A DNA stretch of 64,000 nucleotides. It comes from Chloroflexi bacterium TSY. GTDB taxonomy: Bacteria; Chloroflexota; Anaerolineae; Caldilineales; Caldilineaceae. This document shows positions 16,282-25,432 of this stretch, in pieces. The notes beneath the pieces are model-generated. The model saw only the letters and a program-made list of their open reading frames with translations. It did no database searches and was not told the DNA's origin. A program made the position numbers and the translations under genes. The DNA is taken from contig JAHBNG010000013.1 in assembly GCA_019217005.1 (NCBI GenBank), positions 118,109 to 182,108 of the forward strand. Reading direction: 5' to 3'. Each line of letters opens with the position of its first letter. The stretch's first letter is position 1.

Positions 16282-18441
16282 TTAGCGCATAATTAGTGGC
16301 AACCATTGTTTTATCTGTATTCGTCTGGCTGGCTCCTCTTCAACTTCTAGTGCTGATGGTTCCAAAGTTGCAGTTGTCGTGGGTGTTCTCGTGGAGAGAT
16401 CGCTTGGGTCCGCGATTATTAAATCTGGCGTTGGTGTACTCGTTGATGTAGGTGTACTGGTCGGGGTCGGCGTGCTGCTGGCTGTTGCAGTAGTTGTTGC
16501 TGTTGCAGTAGTTGTTGCTGTAGATGTCGGGGTCGGTGTGTGAAGCGGCGCACCATTAAATGGTGTTGCTGTATTAGTAGACGTTGGTGTATTGGTGACA
16601 GTGGCCGTTGCCGTAGTTGTTGCTGTGTTGGTTGGTGTGGCTGTGCTAGTTGCAGTTGTGGTGGATGTTTGGGTAGCTGTAGTTGTTGGTGTTGGCGTGC
16701 TGGTCAAGGTCGATGTACTGGTGGCCGATTTTGGAGTGTTCGTGGCTGTTGCTGTAGTTGTTGCTGTGTTGGTTGGTGTGGCTGTGCTAGTTGCAGTTGT
16801 GGTGGATGTTTGGGTAGCTGTGTTCGTCGACGTAGCTGTTGAGGTGGATGTAGATGTCCCTGTCGTGGTCGCTGTACTAGTAGGTGTACCTGTCGTGGTG
16901 CCAGTCGCTGTATTTGTAGCCGTGGCCGTACCAGTCGCGGTCGCTGTATTTGTGGTCGTAGCAGTATGCGTCGACGTAGCCGTTGAGGTGGACGTAGGCG
17001 TATCGGTCGGCGTTGAAGTATTGGTCGGTGTTGCTGTACTGGTTGCTGTGGGGGTCGCAGTCGCATCCGCTGGTACCGTTGGCGTTGGTGTATGTGTTGG
17101 CGTTGGTGTATGTGTTGGCTGCTGTTGTGCTGCCAAAGTACAGCGATTCCAACGCACATTCTGGAAGGTGACTTTGGTACTGATGAATTGAGCGCAGCCT
17201 TGACCGTTGTTGACGATGATCTCTGTATCGCTTGACTGACCAGTGCCAACTTCGACCAAATCCCACAAGGCAATCCCATTTAGAATGAGGTTAGAGGCAT
17301 TGAAGACTTGATCGCTGCTGCCAGTACCTTCTTCGCTGGGGTGAGCCTTCACGAAAATCGCGCCGATTTCGCTGATGGGCGTCGAGGCAGAGCCGCCACC
17401 AATGCCACCATCGCCTAGCAGAATGGCGGCATTGCTCATGAGCATATTGGACCCACCGCGAATGCGGAAGATGAACTGCACATTGCCGCTGCCCTCGATG
17501 ATCCAGTCAGAATTGCTAACCTGGAAATCATTGCCGCCGTGATCGATGTCGATCACGGCAATCCGGTCTCCATTCTTGTCGCAAGAATCATAGTTGACTT
17601 CGAACGGTCCTGCTCCATCTTTCGCGTTCTGGTCTTGAATGTCGGAGGTGATCGTACAGAGCGTCTGTCCACCCTCATCCAGGTTCTGGATAAAGGTGCG
17701 CCAGAGGCCGAGATCGGTTAGCAATTGCGACAGATCAACACCGCCTTCCAGACCATCATTCGAGTAGTTACCAGAGTCGGTACCAGACACGCCTGGATCG
17801 TCAAGGTCGCCATTTTGCTCATTACCGGGAGTGGCCCCATCGTTTGCGGTTGTTTGATTGTTTGGAAAGTAATCAGAGTTGCTTACGCTTTGTACTGGGT
17901 TCGTGTTGGCGGCCTGCACGCCCAGATCGGCAAAGATTTGGCTATTCTGCATCTCGAAGGTTCCGGAGTTGCTAGTCAGTGCAACGTTACCACTCCAGTC
18001 AATTCCCTGAAAGACAGGTGCCCCACCAGGGGGGACTTCGTGAGCCTGTACTTGCTGAAAAGAATCCGGCTCTTCTGTAGATGGTTGATTATCGAAGTTC
18101 GTGTCGGCACCGGCAACGTCCCATCGCTCGGCAAAGACGCTGTAGGTATTCGGATCGGTGCCTGAGAGGAAGGAACGGTCAGCGCCAAGTTCGTTGCTGC
18201 TAATGCGAAACGCGTCGGAGCCGTCTTCGCGCATAGCAACAACAAGATATTTGCCAATTTCGGTTGCACTTGGTGGGTTGGTCTGCTGCAAAGGTGCAGT
18301 TTGCACAGCTGGAACAATGGTTGCCATTAACAGCGACAGTATCAGCCCTAATAACAACAATACAGAAAGCGAGGCCAAACCAAGCGTGCGGAGGCACTGA
18401 GGTACTGCCTTGCTTACTTTACGATTGACAACGCGATTCAT
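16282..18441 (-). CDS. Secreted protein with long Thr/Pro stalk
   Basis: A 719-residue exported protein. A hydrophobic segment at about residues 20-45 is a signal or anchor. Residues about 60-435 form a globular region with no motif I can name; it includes IAVIDIDHGGNDFQVSNSDWIIEGSGNVQFIFRIRGG and strand-rich text that looks like a beta-helix or a choice-of-anchor type domain. Residues about 438-665 are a low-complexity stalk of Thr, Pro, Ser and Ala (THTPTPT, TATSTNTATQTST). The C-terminus IKQWLPLIMR resembles the short hydrophobic ends of other exported proteins here. It is probably a cell-surface protein whose stalk is a candidate for glycosylation. The ligand is unknown. Confidence 0.85.
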   Translation of the reverse strand: MNRVVNRKVSKAVPQCLRTLGLASLSVLLLLGLILSLLMATIVPAVQTAPLQQTNPPSATEIGKYLVVAMREDGSDAFRISSNELGADRSFLSGTDPNTYSVFAERWDVAGADTNFDNQPSTEEPDSFQQVQAHEVPPGGAPVFQGIDWSGNVALTSNSGTFEMQNSQIFADLGVQAANTNPVQSVSNSDYFPNNQTTANDGATPGNEQNGDLDDPGVSGTDSGNYSNDGLEGGVDLSQLLTDLGLWRTFIQNLDEGGQTLCTITSDIQDQNAKDGAGPFEVNYDSCDKNGDRIAVIDIDHGGNDFQVSNSDWIIEGSGNVQFIFRIRGGSNMLMSNAAILLGDGGIGGGSASTPISEIGAIFVKAHPSEEGTGSSDQVFNASNLILNGIALWDLVEVGTGQSSDTEIIVNNGQGCAQFISTKVTFQNVRWNRCTLAAQQQPTHTPTPTHTPTPTVPADATATPTATSTATPTNTSTPTDTPTSTSTATSTHTATTTNTATATGTATATNTATGTTTGTPTSTATTTGTSTSTSTATSTNTATQTSTTTATSTATPTNTATTTATATNTPKSATSTSTLTSTPTPTTTATQTSTTTATSTATPTNTATTTATATVTNTPTSTNTATPFNGAPLHTPTPTSTATTTATATTTATASSTPTPTSTPTSTSTPTPDLIIADPSDLSTRTPTTTATLEPSALEVEEEPARRIQIKQWLPLIMR
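16440..17130. repeat. Low-complexity Thr/Pro-coding repeat tract
   Basis: This DNA encodes the stalk and is itself repetitive. A block of about 75 bp at 16612-16689 recurs almost unchanged at 16750-16827 (GTTGTTGCTGTGTTGGTTGG at its start). The tract is a likely site of slippage or recombination that changes stalk length. It is in frame throughout in this copy. Confidence 0.75.
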
Positions 18442-18513
18442 ATAAGTATTTCCTTAATCAAATGATATGTTTGGATTGAGTTCTTATCCCTTGTTTGTCC
18501 AAACTCAGTTAAA

Positions 18514-20007
18514 CTTTACTTTCTGGTAAAGGCTTGAGTGACAAAGGGCAAACCGAAAGGGGCGGAAAAAAGAATCCACCCTGAAAAAACGGGATAAAAT
18601 GTAAAAATAGTGCTCGGCTAGTTTAAGCAGCGGCATTGAGGCGGCGATGAGCGAGAACGCCTTTAGGTAAATGGTGTGAAACCGAGGCCTTTTTCCGAAA
18701 GTCAGGGTCGAGTTGGTCAGGAGTTGGAAAAAGAGCACTCGAGAGAACACGGCGCAGCCTGCCGGGAGTGGCTTGAGGCTCTCGATCCCAGTAGCCAGTC
18801 GGTATGGGAGGAAGAGAAGCGGCTAAATGGGAAAGAAGATTGCCAGCAAGCAGCCCCAGTTCAGGTAAGCGGAAACAAGCCTCATCGGCATGAACAAATT
18901 GACGATGTAAGCCAATCATCTGCTTGGAAGCCAAGGGGGGATGTTCAACAGGCCAGCGTTCCAGGTAGACAAGATAAATGGTTTCAGGCTGCAAAGTCAT
19001 AACGGTCGCCAAAACCAAAGGTGTGTTGTAGGCCGGATCCTGAATGACGTAAATCGAGTAGGTACGGTTGGCTGTATCCACCTTGGTTGTTCTGGGGACG
19101 AGATTGTGCCATGCTTGATAGCAAATCAGGCGACCACTATAGAGAAAGCGACCAGACGAGTCCGGAGTTGTAGCCTCGAGTCGCTTTCCCTTATAGCTGC
19201 GAGAGCGGTCGCACAATATCACCATATTCAGGTGGTCTGCCTTTTCTTTGCGTTTGGGGAACTCATTGCGGCGCACTGTGCAGTTAATCGCTTCCCGCAG
19301 GACAAATCGGTCTATGCCGCTTTCTAGCATTTCTCTGATTGTAAACCCGGCATCGACCACCGCCACTTCGTCTGACTCCAGTGATTTCTTCGTCTCTTTC
19401 AGCAGCTTTTTCCGAAACTCACTTTCCTTTGTTCCAACCGTGCATCTCATGATTGCCTTGAGCAGTGGCACTCGCTTCCCGCCTATCTCCCCCGAGCTTA
19501 TCATCACTCCAAAGATGAGCGCGGGCAATGCCCGACGAGCCGTTGAGTTATAGAGTCGGTTCACTTTCCTTGCAGCTTCGGTCGCCAGAACCCTGTGATA
19601 TCTATGCTTTTCACTCGGTACCCTTCTAACTTTTTTGCCTCCCATTCCCTTTCCACTTCTTCTTGCCACGACCCCAGCAGACTTGTGATATCCCATGATC
19701 CATATCGAAAGCTCCACCAGCTTCGCCGGAGCTCCTCATCTTCAAACCCGCTTTCTTTCAATGCGCTATGGATTGCTCCTCGACTTTTCAGAAACGACCC
19801 ATTCAGCATTGCCCACATCAGACGCATTACATTTACGTTTGTTCCCATCGGCGTTACTTGCAATACATTCATCAGTACTGCTATAGTTATTTCTGGCGCG
19901 GTTAGCATTCCTTCCTCCTTTTTGGGTTCTCTACCTTTTGGATGAACTGCTAACCGCTTTTTGTCACATTTCTCACCTTATCTCTTTTCTTTTACCAGAA
20001 AGTAAAG
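18514..20007 (-). mobile_element. IS4-superfamily element, copy A
   Basis: A 1,494-bp element with terminal inverted repeats CTTTACTTTCTGGTAAA and the complement TTTACCAGAAAGTAAAG. The left flank is TTAAA and the right flank TATAA, so no clean target duplication survives, unlike copies C, D and E. This suggests that the copy is itself a product of recombination. It is the left boundary of the duplicated region. All five copies in the window point the same way. Confidence 0.9.
18623..19908 (-). pseudogene. IS4-superfamily transposase, copy A, frameshifted
   Basis: Compared with the intact 431-residue copies, this one has lost single bases at two places in the N-terminal half (the run near 19572 and the C-run near 19648) and carries a -2/-1 pair near 19205-19245 that is self-compensating but alters the local residues. 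The C-terminal part keeps the YREK signature (Y-LE-R-WPV-E, then Lys seven residues later). It belongs to the subtype with QPETIYLVYLERW, shared with copy E. It is probably inactive. Confidence 0.85.
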
Positions 20008-20043
20008 TATAAATGGGATATTGAAATTCATAAAGGACACATC

Positions 20044-21141
20044 ATGTATCGAGCAGCCGTAATCGGATTAGGTCGCATGGGCAGTACCTTTGATGACGAG
20101 ATGACACAGGGAGGCTCTATTTTCGTGCCATACGCCCACGCCCCAAGTTATGTAGCGTCACCGTTGGTGGAGTTGGTAGCGGGTGCCGATCCCCATGACG
20201 AACAGCGAACGATCTTTGGTGATCGATGGGGAATATCCACCAACCATCTTTACGCCGACTATCAAGAGATGTTGGCCAATGAGCAGCCCGATATCGTCAG
20301 TGTCTGCACTACTGCACGCATCCGCGCCCAGATTGTCCAGGATCTAGCACAAGCGGGGGTCAAAGCAATTTGGGCCGAGAAACCGCTGGCGTTGACTCTG
20401 GCCGAAGCTGATGCCATGGTGCAAACTTGTCGCGAACATGGCGTGATGATGGCGGTCAACTGTGCGCGACGCTGGAATCCGTACTTTGTCGAGACGCAAC
20501 GCATGATCGAAACTGGCGAGTTGGGAGAACTGCTCCAGATTACAGCCTATTGTCAATGCGGACTGTCCCACAACGGGAGCCACCTAATTGACGCAATACG
20601 CTATTTGGTGGGTGATGAGATCCGCTGGGTTTGGGGCGAGATGGAATCAGACGAGGCAGCAGAGAGCGATGATGATCTAATGGGCAACGGTTATCTGGCC
20701 TTTGACAATGGTGTGCGTGCCTATCTGCGCGGGATGCCGACCGGCGTTGCAAATTGGGAATTCGATATACTTGGGACAGAGGGCCGCGTGCGACTCATCG
20801 ACAGTTGTTTGGAAGTCGAAAAGACAGTTCGCGTACCAGGCGGGCCACGCAATCGGGGATTGCCCGCCAAAGTCCCCTTCCCCCTGCCAACCAATATACC
20901 GGGCATGGGGCTAACCATTGTGGAAGACCTGGTTCATGCCATCGAAACCGGCCAACCACCCCGCTGTTCCGGCGAAGATGGACGAGCCGCACTCGAAGTA
21001 GCGATGGCGCTGCGCGAGTCCCACCGTCGTGGCGGGATCAAAGTGACACTCCCCTTGGACGATCGCTCGCTACGCATCCTCTCGACCGAAATCAAGCATG
21101 ACGAAGTGCCAGCCCGCATCCGTCGCTTGCGCCAAAACTGA
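20044..21141 (+). CDS. Gfo/Idh/MocA-family oxidoreductase, unit 1
   Basis: A 365-residue NAD(P)-dependent oxidoreductase. Visible features are the Rossmann motif GLGRMG (residues 8-13), the conserved EKP (112-114) and a GSHLIDAIRYL block (179-189) with the likely catalytic His/Asp. Members act on sugars, inositols and related cyclic alcohols; the substrate is not evident. The start ATG follows AAAGGA by 8 nt. It begins only 36 bp from the end of IS copy A, so an IS-borne or IS-adjacent promoter could drive it. The next gene follows within 26 bp and is probably cotranscribed. An identical second copy lies 7,299 bp downstream. Confidence 0.92.
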   Translation: MYRAAVIGLGRMGSTFDDEMTQGGSIFVPYAHAPSYVASPLVELVAGADPHDEQRTIFGDRWGISTNHLYADYQEMLANEQPDIVSVCTTARIRAQIVQDLAQAGVKAIWAEKPLALTLAEADAMVQTCREHGVMMAVNCARRWNPYFVETQRMIETGELGELLQITAYCQCGLSHNGSHLIDAIRYLVGDEIRWVWGEMESDEAAESDDDLMGNGYLAFDNGVRAYLRGMPTGVANWEFDILGTEGRVRLIDSCLEVEKTVRVPGGPRNRGLPAKVPFPLPTNIPGMGLTIVEDLVHAIETGQPPRCSGEDGRAALEVAMALRESHRRGGIKVTLPLDDRSLRILSTEIKHDEVPARIRRLRQN

Positions 21142-21166
21142 TCAACATCCACCAGGAGAAGCCACC

Positions 21167-22228
21167 ATGCTCACCGATGAAATCCGCGTTCACGCAGACG
21201 CGCTCCAAACCTTCACCCAATCTGTCTTTACCCATGCCGGTCTCCCACCCGACGATGCAGCCATCGAAGCCGATGTTCTCGTTTGGGCCAATCTACGCGG
21301 CGTCGATTCGCATGGCGTGCTGCGGATTCCCTGGTATCTGGAGATGGTGGAAAAAGGACAAATGAATCCACGCCCCAATATCCAGACGCTGAAGGAGACA
21401 CCCGCCATCCTCTTTTTGGATGCAGATCGCGCCTTCGGTCCAGTCGTGACAGTCTACGCCATGCAACAAGCCATCGCCAAAGCCAAGAACGTCGGCATCG
21501 GCTGGGCGTTGATTCGCAACGTGACCCATCAGGGAGCCATGGGCTACTACAGTCTCATGGCTGCCCAAGAAGATATGGCAGGAATAGCCATTGTCTGCAG
21601 TCCGCCCAACATGGCGCCCTTTGGCGCCAAGGCCGCAGGGGTCCACAATAGTCCGATTGCCATTGCCGTACCGGCGGGCAGTCATCACCCTCTTGTGCTC
21701 GACATGGCGACCAGCATTGCGGCAGGCGGTAAGCTCACGCTCGCCGCTGATAAAGGCATTCCACTGGGGGAAGGTTGGGCATTAGATGAGGCTGGCAACC
21801 AGACCACAGATCCCAATTTGGCTTCTGTCCTGCTTCCCACAGGGGGACCGAAAGGCTCGGGATTGGCCCTGATGTTTCAGTGTCTCACCAGCTTGATGGC
21901 CAACAATCCGCTGTTGGTGCCAGCATTGCAGGGCGCGGGTAAGGGGCATAATCAAAACAGCATCATCGCAGCAATCGACATTGGGCTATTCACGGATGTC
22001 GACACCTTCAAATCACAAGTCGACGACCAGATCGATGGCTTGAAAGCACTACCCAAAGCCGATGGGTTTGCCGACATTCTCATGCCGGGCGAACCAGAGT
22101 TCAACACATTGGCCGATCGTACACAGCATGGCATTCCGTTGCCGCCAGGGACGGTTCAGAAGTTGCGGGATGCGGCAACGCGGTTTGGGATTGCGTTGCC
22201 GGATGGACTAAACTCTCCCGACAAATAA
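21167..22228 (+). CDS. Ldh-family (malate/L-lactate type) dehydrogenase, unit 1
   Basis: A 353-residue protein of the malate/lactate/ureidoglycolate dehydrogenase family (Ldh_2), which uses NAD(P) but has a fold unlike classical Rossmann lactate dehydrogenases. Family blocks are RGVDSHGV (44-51), NVTHQGAMGYYSLMA, VCSPPNMAPFGAK and LPTGGPKGSGLALMF. ATG 21167 is preceded by AGGAGAA at 21154-21160, so it is preferred over an upstream in-frame ATG inside the previous gene. The pairing with a Gfo/Idh/MocA enzyme points to oxidation of a hydroxy acid or sugar acid in a catabolic route. It is cytoplasmic. Confidence 0.92.
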   Translation: MLTDEIRVHADALQTFTQSVFTHAGLPPDDAAIEADVLVWANLRGVDSHGVLRIPWYLEMVEKGQMNPRPNIQTLKETPAILFLDADRAFGPVVTVYAMQQAIAKAKNVGIGWALIRNVTHQGAMGYYSLMAAQEDMAGIAIVCSPPNMAPFGAKAAGVHNSPIAIAVPAGSHHPLVLDMATSIAAGGKLTLAADKGIPLGEGWALDEAGNQTTDPNLASVLLPTGGPKGSGLALMFQCLTSLMANNPLLVPALQGAGKGHNQNSIIAAIDIGLFTDVDTFKSQVDDQIDGLKALPKADGFADILMPGEPEFNTLADRTQHGIPLPPGTVQKLRDAATRFGIALPDGLNSPDK

Positions 22229-22283
22229 GGTATATGCTCAACCGCGCATACATTGATTCTTTGCACCCAAACCTGTCTCGTCT

Positions 22284-22403
22284 TCATGGCAAAAGCAACG
22301 TAAATCCCTGTTCATGAATGTGTTGATCAAATGCGAATACATTCTGAATTCCGAAACGTCGACAGACTTCAAAGCTGATACAATCGACGAGACTGAGCTG
22401 CAG
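22284..22403 (-). pseudogene. PIN-domain (VapC-like) C-terminal remnant, unit 1
   Basis: On the minus strand the last 39 codons before a stop read LSLVDCISFEVCRRFGIQNV then FAFDQHIHEQGFTLLLP. This matches the end of PIN-domain RNases of VapC type: a S-L-x-D-C-x-S-F block with a catalytic Asp, then A-F-D-x-H and G-F. The upstream part of the domain and the start are not recognisable, so it is a decayed toxin fragment. No antitoxin gene was found. It is the only recognisable content of the 384-bp gap between the dehydrogenase and the DUF4058 gene. Confidence 0.6.
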
Positions 22404-22612
22404 ACGATTGGCGGGCCGCCGAACATAACAGTGGTGCCAGTAAACATACTCAAGAGGGTGAGGATTCCGAGGATTGCTAAAAAAGATGGATACCATGTAC
22501 TAATATGAAGTGTTTTGGGGATCTCCAAAGGTCAGACATCACCTGCCGTTTTGATAACCTTTTATCGTCCGGAACCAGAACGGTGGTCAGCAGATTTCTT
22601 GAGTAGAAAAGC

Positions 22613-23407
22613 ATGAACAATCAAACAGACTACCCTTTTCCTGGCATGGATCCCTGGCTTGAACACCCCGGTCTTTGGGGAGATGTTCACTTTCGATTGA
22701 TCGGGGCATTAGCCAACTACCTAAGCCCACTACTCACTCCCCACTATTATGTTGCTGTTGGTACTCATGCTTACATCAGTACCCCTCCACAGACACCGAC
22801 CACTCAGATTCTGGATGTTGCCGTTGTCGAATCTGCATCTGGGGGCATAGTGGCATCAAGCACAGCTGGCATGACGGATGTACCAGTCATGGTTGAAGTA
22901 CCCGTACCTGATATCATGGAAGATGCCTATCTTGAAATCAAGCAACCAGGGAGTGGGGAGGTGATTACGTCTATAGAAGTTCTTTCCTACTATAACAAGA
23001 GCACAGGAGCAGGTCGTGAAAAATACCTGCGCAAACGACTAGAAATCTTCTCAACCCAAACCCATTTGATTGAAATTGACCTACTCCGTAGCGGGACGCC
23101 AATGCCGTTTCTGGGAACCGCGAAACCCAAGCACTATCGCATCTTGATTCGCCGCGGTGAAGAAGGATCACGCGCACGACTGTATCCCTTTGATGTTCAA
23201 GAGCCAATTCCACACTTTCCGGTTCCTCTTCAAGCCGGTGATACCGAGCCGATTGTCGATTTGGGCAAATTACTGAGACAAATTTATGTAGAAGCTAGTT
23301 ACCACTTGCGTGTTGATTATCAACTACCGCCTACACCGACACTATCCGACAACAACCAGAAGTGGGTGACCCAAGTTTTGACTTCAACAACCTCCCCTAC
23401 AAGATAA
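22613..23407 (+). CDS. DUF4058 family protein, unit 1
   Basis: A 264-residue protein of the DUF4058 family, common in cyanobacteria and Chloroflexota. The N-terminal YPFPGMDPWLEHPGLWGDVH is diagnostic, and the AYLEIKQPGSGEVITSIEVLSYYNK and REKYLRKRLEIF blocks resemble nuclease-like (PD-(D/E)xK-type) strands with E-x-K residues. The function is not established. It has no signal peptide. The second copy of this gene has an extra C and is out of frame, so this is the only intact one in the window. Confidence 0.9.
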   Translation: MNNQTDYPFPGMDPWLEHPGLWGDVHFRLIGALANYLSPLLTPHYYVAVGTHAYISTPPQTPTTQILDVAVVESASGGIVASSTAGMTDVPVMVEVPVPDIMEDAYLEIKQPGSGEVITSIEVLSYYNKSTGAGREKYLRKRLEIFSTQTHLIEIDLLRSGTPMPFLGTAKPKHYRILIRRGEEGSRARLYPFDVQEPIPHFPVPLQAGDTEPIVDLGKLLRQIYVEASYHLRVDYQLPPTPTLSDNNQKWVTQVLTSTTSPTR

Positions 23408-23770
23408 GAGCATGTTCTAAAAGGTGAGATCAGCAATACTCAGATAACTCAGATTTCTAGGGCTTAGGCAAACCCAGAAAAATCATGATCCACGCAGAAA
23501 CACGAAGTGAAAGGCTCTTCTTCGTGTCCCTTCGTGAATCATTTAAATCTTGGAACGGTATTACCTGGGTGATCCGAGTTATCTGTCTACCATACCAAGA
23601 TCAAGAGGTGTCGATAGCCTAGCACAATACACAAGCGACAAGTGCCCCATCTCTCACAGTGAAGAGCCAGGAGTCTGTGCGCCCGTCACTTCTCTGAAGT
23701 GACCTACGATTTGCCTGTCTCTACTCTTTCACGACATCAATTACAGTCTACTAGGGATCGGGGACCGAAT
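23408..23770. other. Convergent intergenic region with stem-loop, unit 1
   Basis: A 363-bp gap between convergent genes. It holds a perfect 8-bp stem, GTCACTTC-TCT-GAAGTGAC, at 23685-23703 followed by CTACGA; a degenerate relative occurs at 3091-3109. A second inverted pair, ACGAAG/CTTCGT, lies near 23500-23523. The first stem is placed where a bidirectional terminator would be, but has no T-run. I see no gene. Confidence 0.5.
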
Positions 23771-25432
23771 CTATGGCCTGCTTGAGACAAACAAGGGCAC
23801 AAAGAGCGTATGCGTCTGATTACTTGGCGCGATTGAAGATTCAGCGTCACCCCCCTCTGCCTCTTGGTCGTCGATGATGACCGGATTGCTTGATGCTGCG
23901 GATATAGTGCCGACTGCACCACCGCTACAGATCTCCAAGCTCCAGGCGTTCAATGTTCCGTCTCGCCGATTGGGCCGGTGATCGATCACATCTAATCGCC
24001 ATACCCCAGCATCTCGCTGACCGTTGAATGCACTGAGTGGTGTATGTGGTTGCAGCGTGCCGCGAATGGTTGGCGAACCCCGCGCACATTGGTTTTCAAC
24101 CGGTGCATCTCCATCATCGCTAAAGATCGCTAAAATGTCATTGCGCCGACAGCCTGTTCTCCTGGCTGGGACGCCGGGCCGATCCATAATTACAACACTC
24201 GTGTTGGTCTCTTGATGAGTCAACACCATTTCGAGATCTCCTACATGTGTGTGGGACATATCGATCAATACACTGACGTCCGAAATCTCACGGTCACCGG
24301 GCACCATCACCAATGAGCTGATAGACGATAGACCAATCGGCAGACCAATCGGTGTATCCTGGCTATCATATACCGTACAGACAGGGGGATCGGGCGGACC
24401 ACCATTCGGCGTGAGAATAAACGAGCGCTCAAGCCCATTGAGCAAGCCTCGTCCCACAATTACGCCCGAGTTATTGATCGCCAACGCTTGCTCCAAAACC
24501 CAGCCGGTCCCTGGTGCAATCGCATCATTGAGGTCAATGGCCGTGCCATCTGGCTCCCAAAGCATGGCTCGATCATCAAAGCTGGGATGGAGTGTGTAGT
24601 TGCCCACGACTTGCCCTGCATCATTGACGTCTCGTCCAGATGTATTAAACTGACCGAGATAGAGTCCCAGATCGGTCGGCGGGCTATTCTTACTATCCCA
24701 ACGGATTGCATGAAATTTGGCAGTTGCATCGTTGAAGGACGCACCAGCTATCTTGCCATTTGCGCTGATTCCAGAAGCACTGTCATTGTCACCCCCCAAA
24801 CCTGTCAATATTGTCATACCCGACTGATCCCAGTGTGTAGCATCTGGAAAACCATTGCCATCCGTTCGACCCACAGCTTCTCCGGTGTTGTTGATGGAAA
24901 AAGCCCAACTGTGGGGCGGTGCCAATTGCGTACCGTTGCTAGACCCGGACGGCCACTGTGTTGCCAAAGGATCGGAAGCTGTGTTCGAAAACGTGAAGCC
25001 TACAGCGGTGCCTGAATTATTGACACCGTAGACGTCGCCATCTGTGGCACCAGCCGGGGCATTTAATGTAGTCGGATTGCCGTTCACCCATATTGTTGGC
25101 TCCGTGGTCTGGACCGTGGAGCCATTGATCCCACCGATGATGCCATTATCTGAAATTGTCCGTGCAATGCTCCATGCGCCTGCATTCCCAATTTCAGTCA
25201 CATTCAGTTGTGCATCCCAGTGTAGAGCGCGCCAAATCAGTTGATTATCCAAGAGATAGCCGACTGACTCTCCACCTTCATTTAGATCGAATACATATGC
25301 AGGAAATAAGCTCCCGGGAGGACGCGGCAACTCGCTGATTTGATAAGGTGGATCTGTCGATTGAGCAAATACCTGCGTCGGCAGGACAAATAGCAGCAAC
25401 AGCACCAACGTAGGCATACAATATTTTCTCAT
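23771..25432 (-). CDS. Secreted HAF-repeat protein with P-domain, unit 1
   Basis: A 553-residue exported protein. Residues 1-23 are a signal peptide ending QVFAQ. Residues about 30-345 contain repeated blades of the HAF type, each with an A-x-x-I-N-x-x-G-x-x-V-G core and a following A-x-x-W (SINNTGEAVGRTDGNG, DVNDAGQVVGNYTLHP, AINNSGVIVGRG), consistent with an extracellular beta-propeller. Residues 351-502 look like a proprotein-convertase P-domain, with HTHVGDLEMVLTHQ and GVWRLDVIDHRPNRRDGTLNAWSLEI. The tail ends LFVPLFVSSRP. It is probably a surface or secreted binding protein; no protease domain is present. The second copy is identical in length. Confidence 0.85.
   Translation of the reverse strand: MRKYCMPTLVLLLLFVLPTQVFAQSTDPPYQISELPRPPGSLFPAYVFDLNEGGESVGYLLDNQLIWRALHWDAQLNVTEIGNAGAWSIARTISDNGIIGGINGSTVQTTEPTIWVNGNPTTLNAPAGATDGDVYGVNNSGTAVGFTFSNTASDPLATQWPSGSSNGTQLAPPHSWAFSINNTGEAVGRTDGNGFPDATHWDQSGMTILTGLGGDNDSASGISANGKIAGASFNDATAKFHAIRWDSKNSPPTDLGLYLGQFNTSGRDVNDAGQVVGNYTLHPSFDDRAMLWEPDGTAIDLNDAIAPGTGWVLEQALAINNSGVIVGRGLLNGLERSFILTPNGGPPDPPVCTVYDSQDTPIGLPIGLSSISSLVMVPGDREISDVSVLIDMSHTHVGDLEMVLTHQETNTSVVIMDRPGVPARRTGCRRNDILAIFSDDGDAPVENQCARGSPTIRGTLQPHTPLSAFNGQRDAGVWRLDVIDHRPNRRDGTLNAWSLEICSGGAVGTISAASSNPVIIDDQEAEGGDAESSIAPSNQTHTLFVPLFVSSRP

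Noticed and set aside
16440..17130. Repetitive tract that could be read as a CRISPR or minisatellite array
   Set aside because: The repeats are irregular, in frame and encode a Thr/Pro stalk; there are no uniform repeat-spacer units and no cas genes.
16592..17191. Long Val-rich reading frame on the plus strand
   Set aside because: It is the antisense of the Thr/Pro-coding tract and has no start signal or family match.
18676..19002. 108-residue frame opposite each IS transposase
   Set aside because: It recurs in every IS copy only because the element is repeated; composition is that of an antisense frame.
22238..22528. 96-residue minus-strand frame with hydrophobic segment in the unit gap
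   Set aside because: It overlaps the PIN-domain remnant in another frame and has no family signal.
24488..25015. Reading frame opposite the HAF-repeat gene
   Set aside because: It lies within a convincing secreted protein gene on the other strand and resembles no family.
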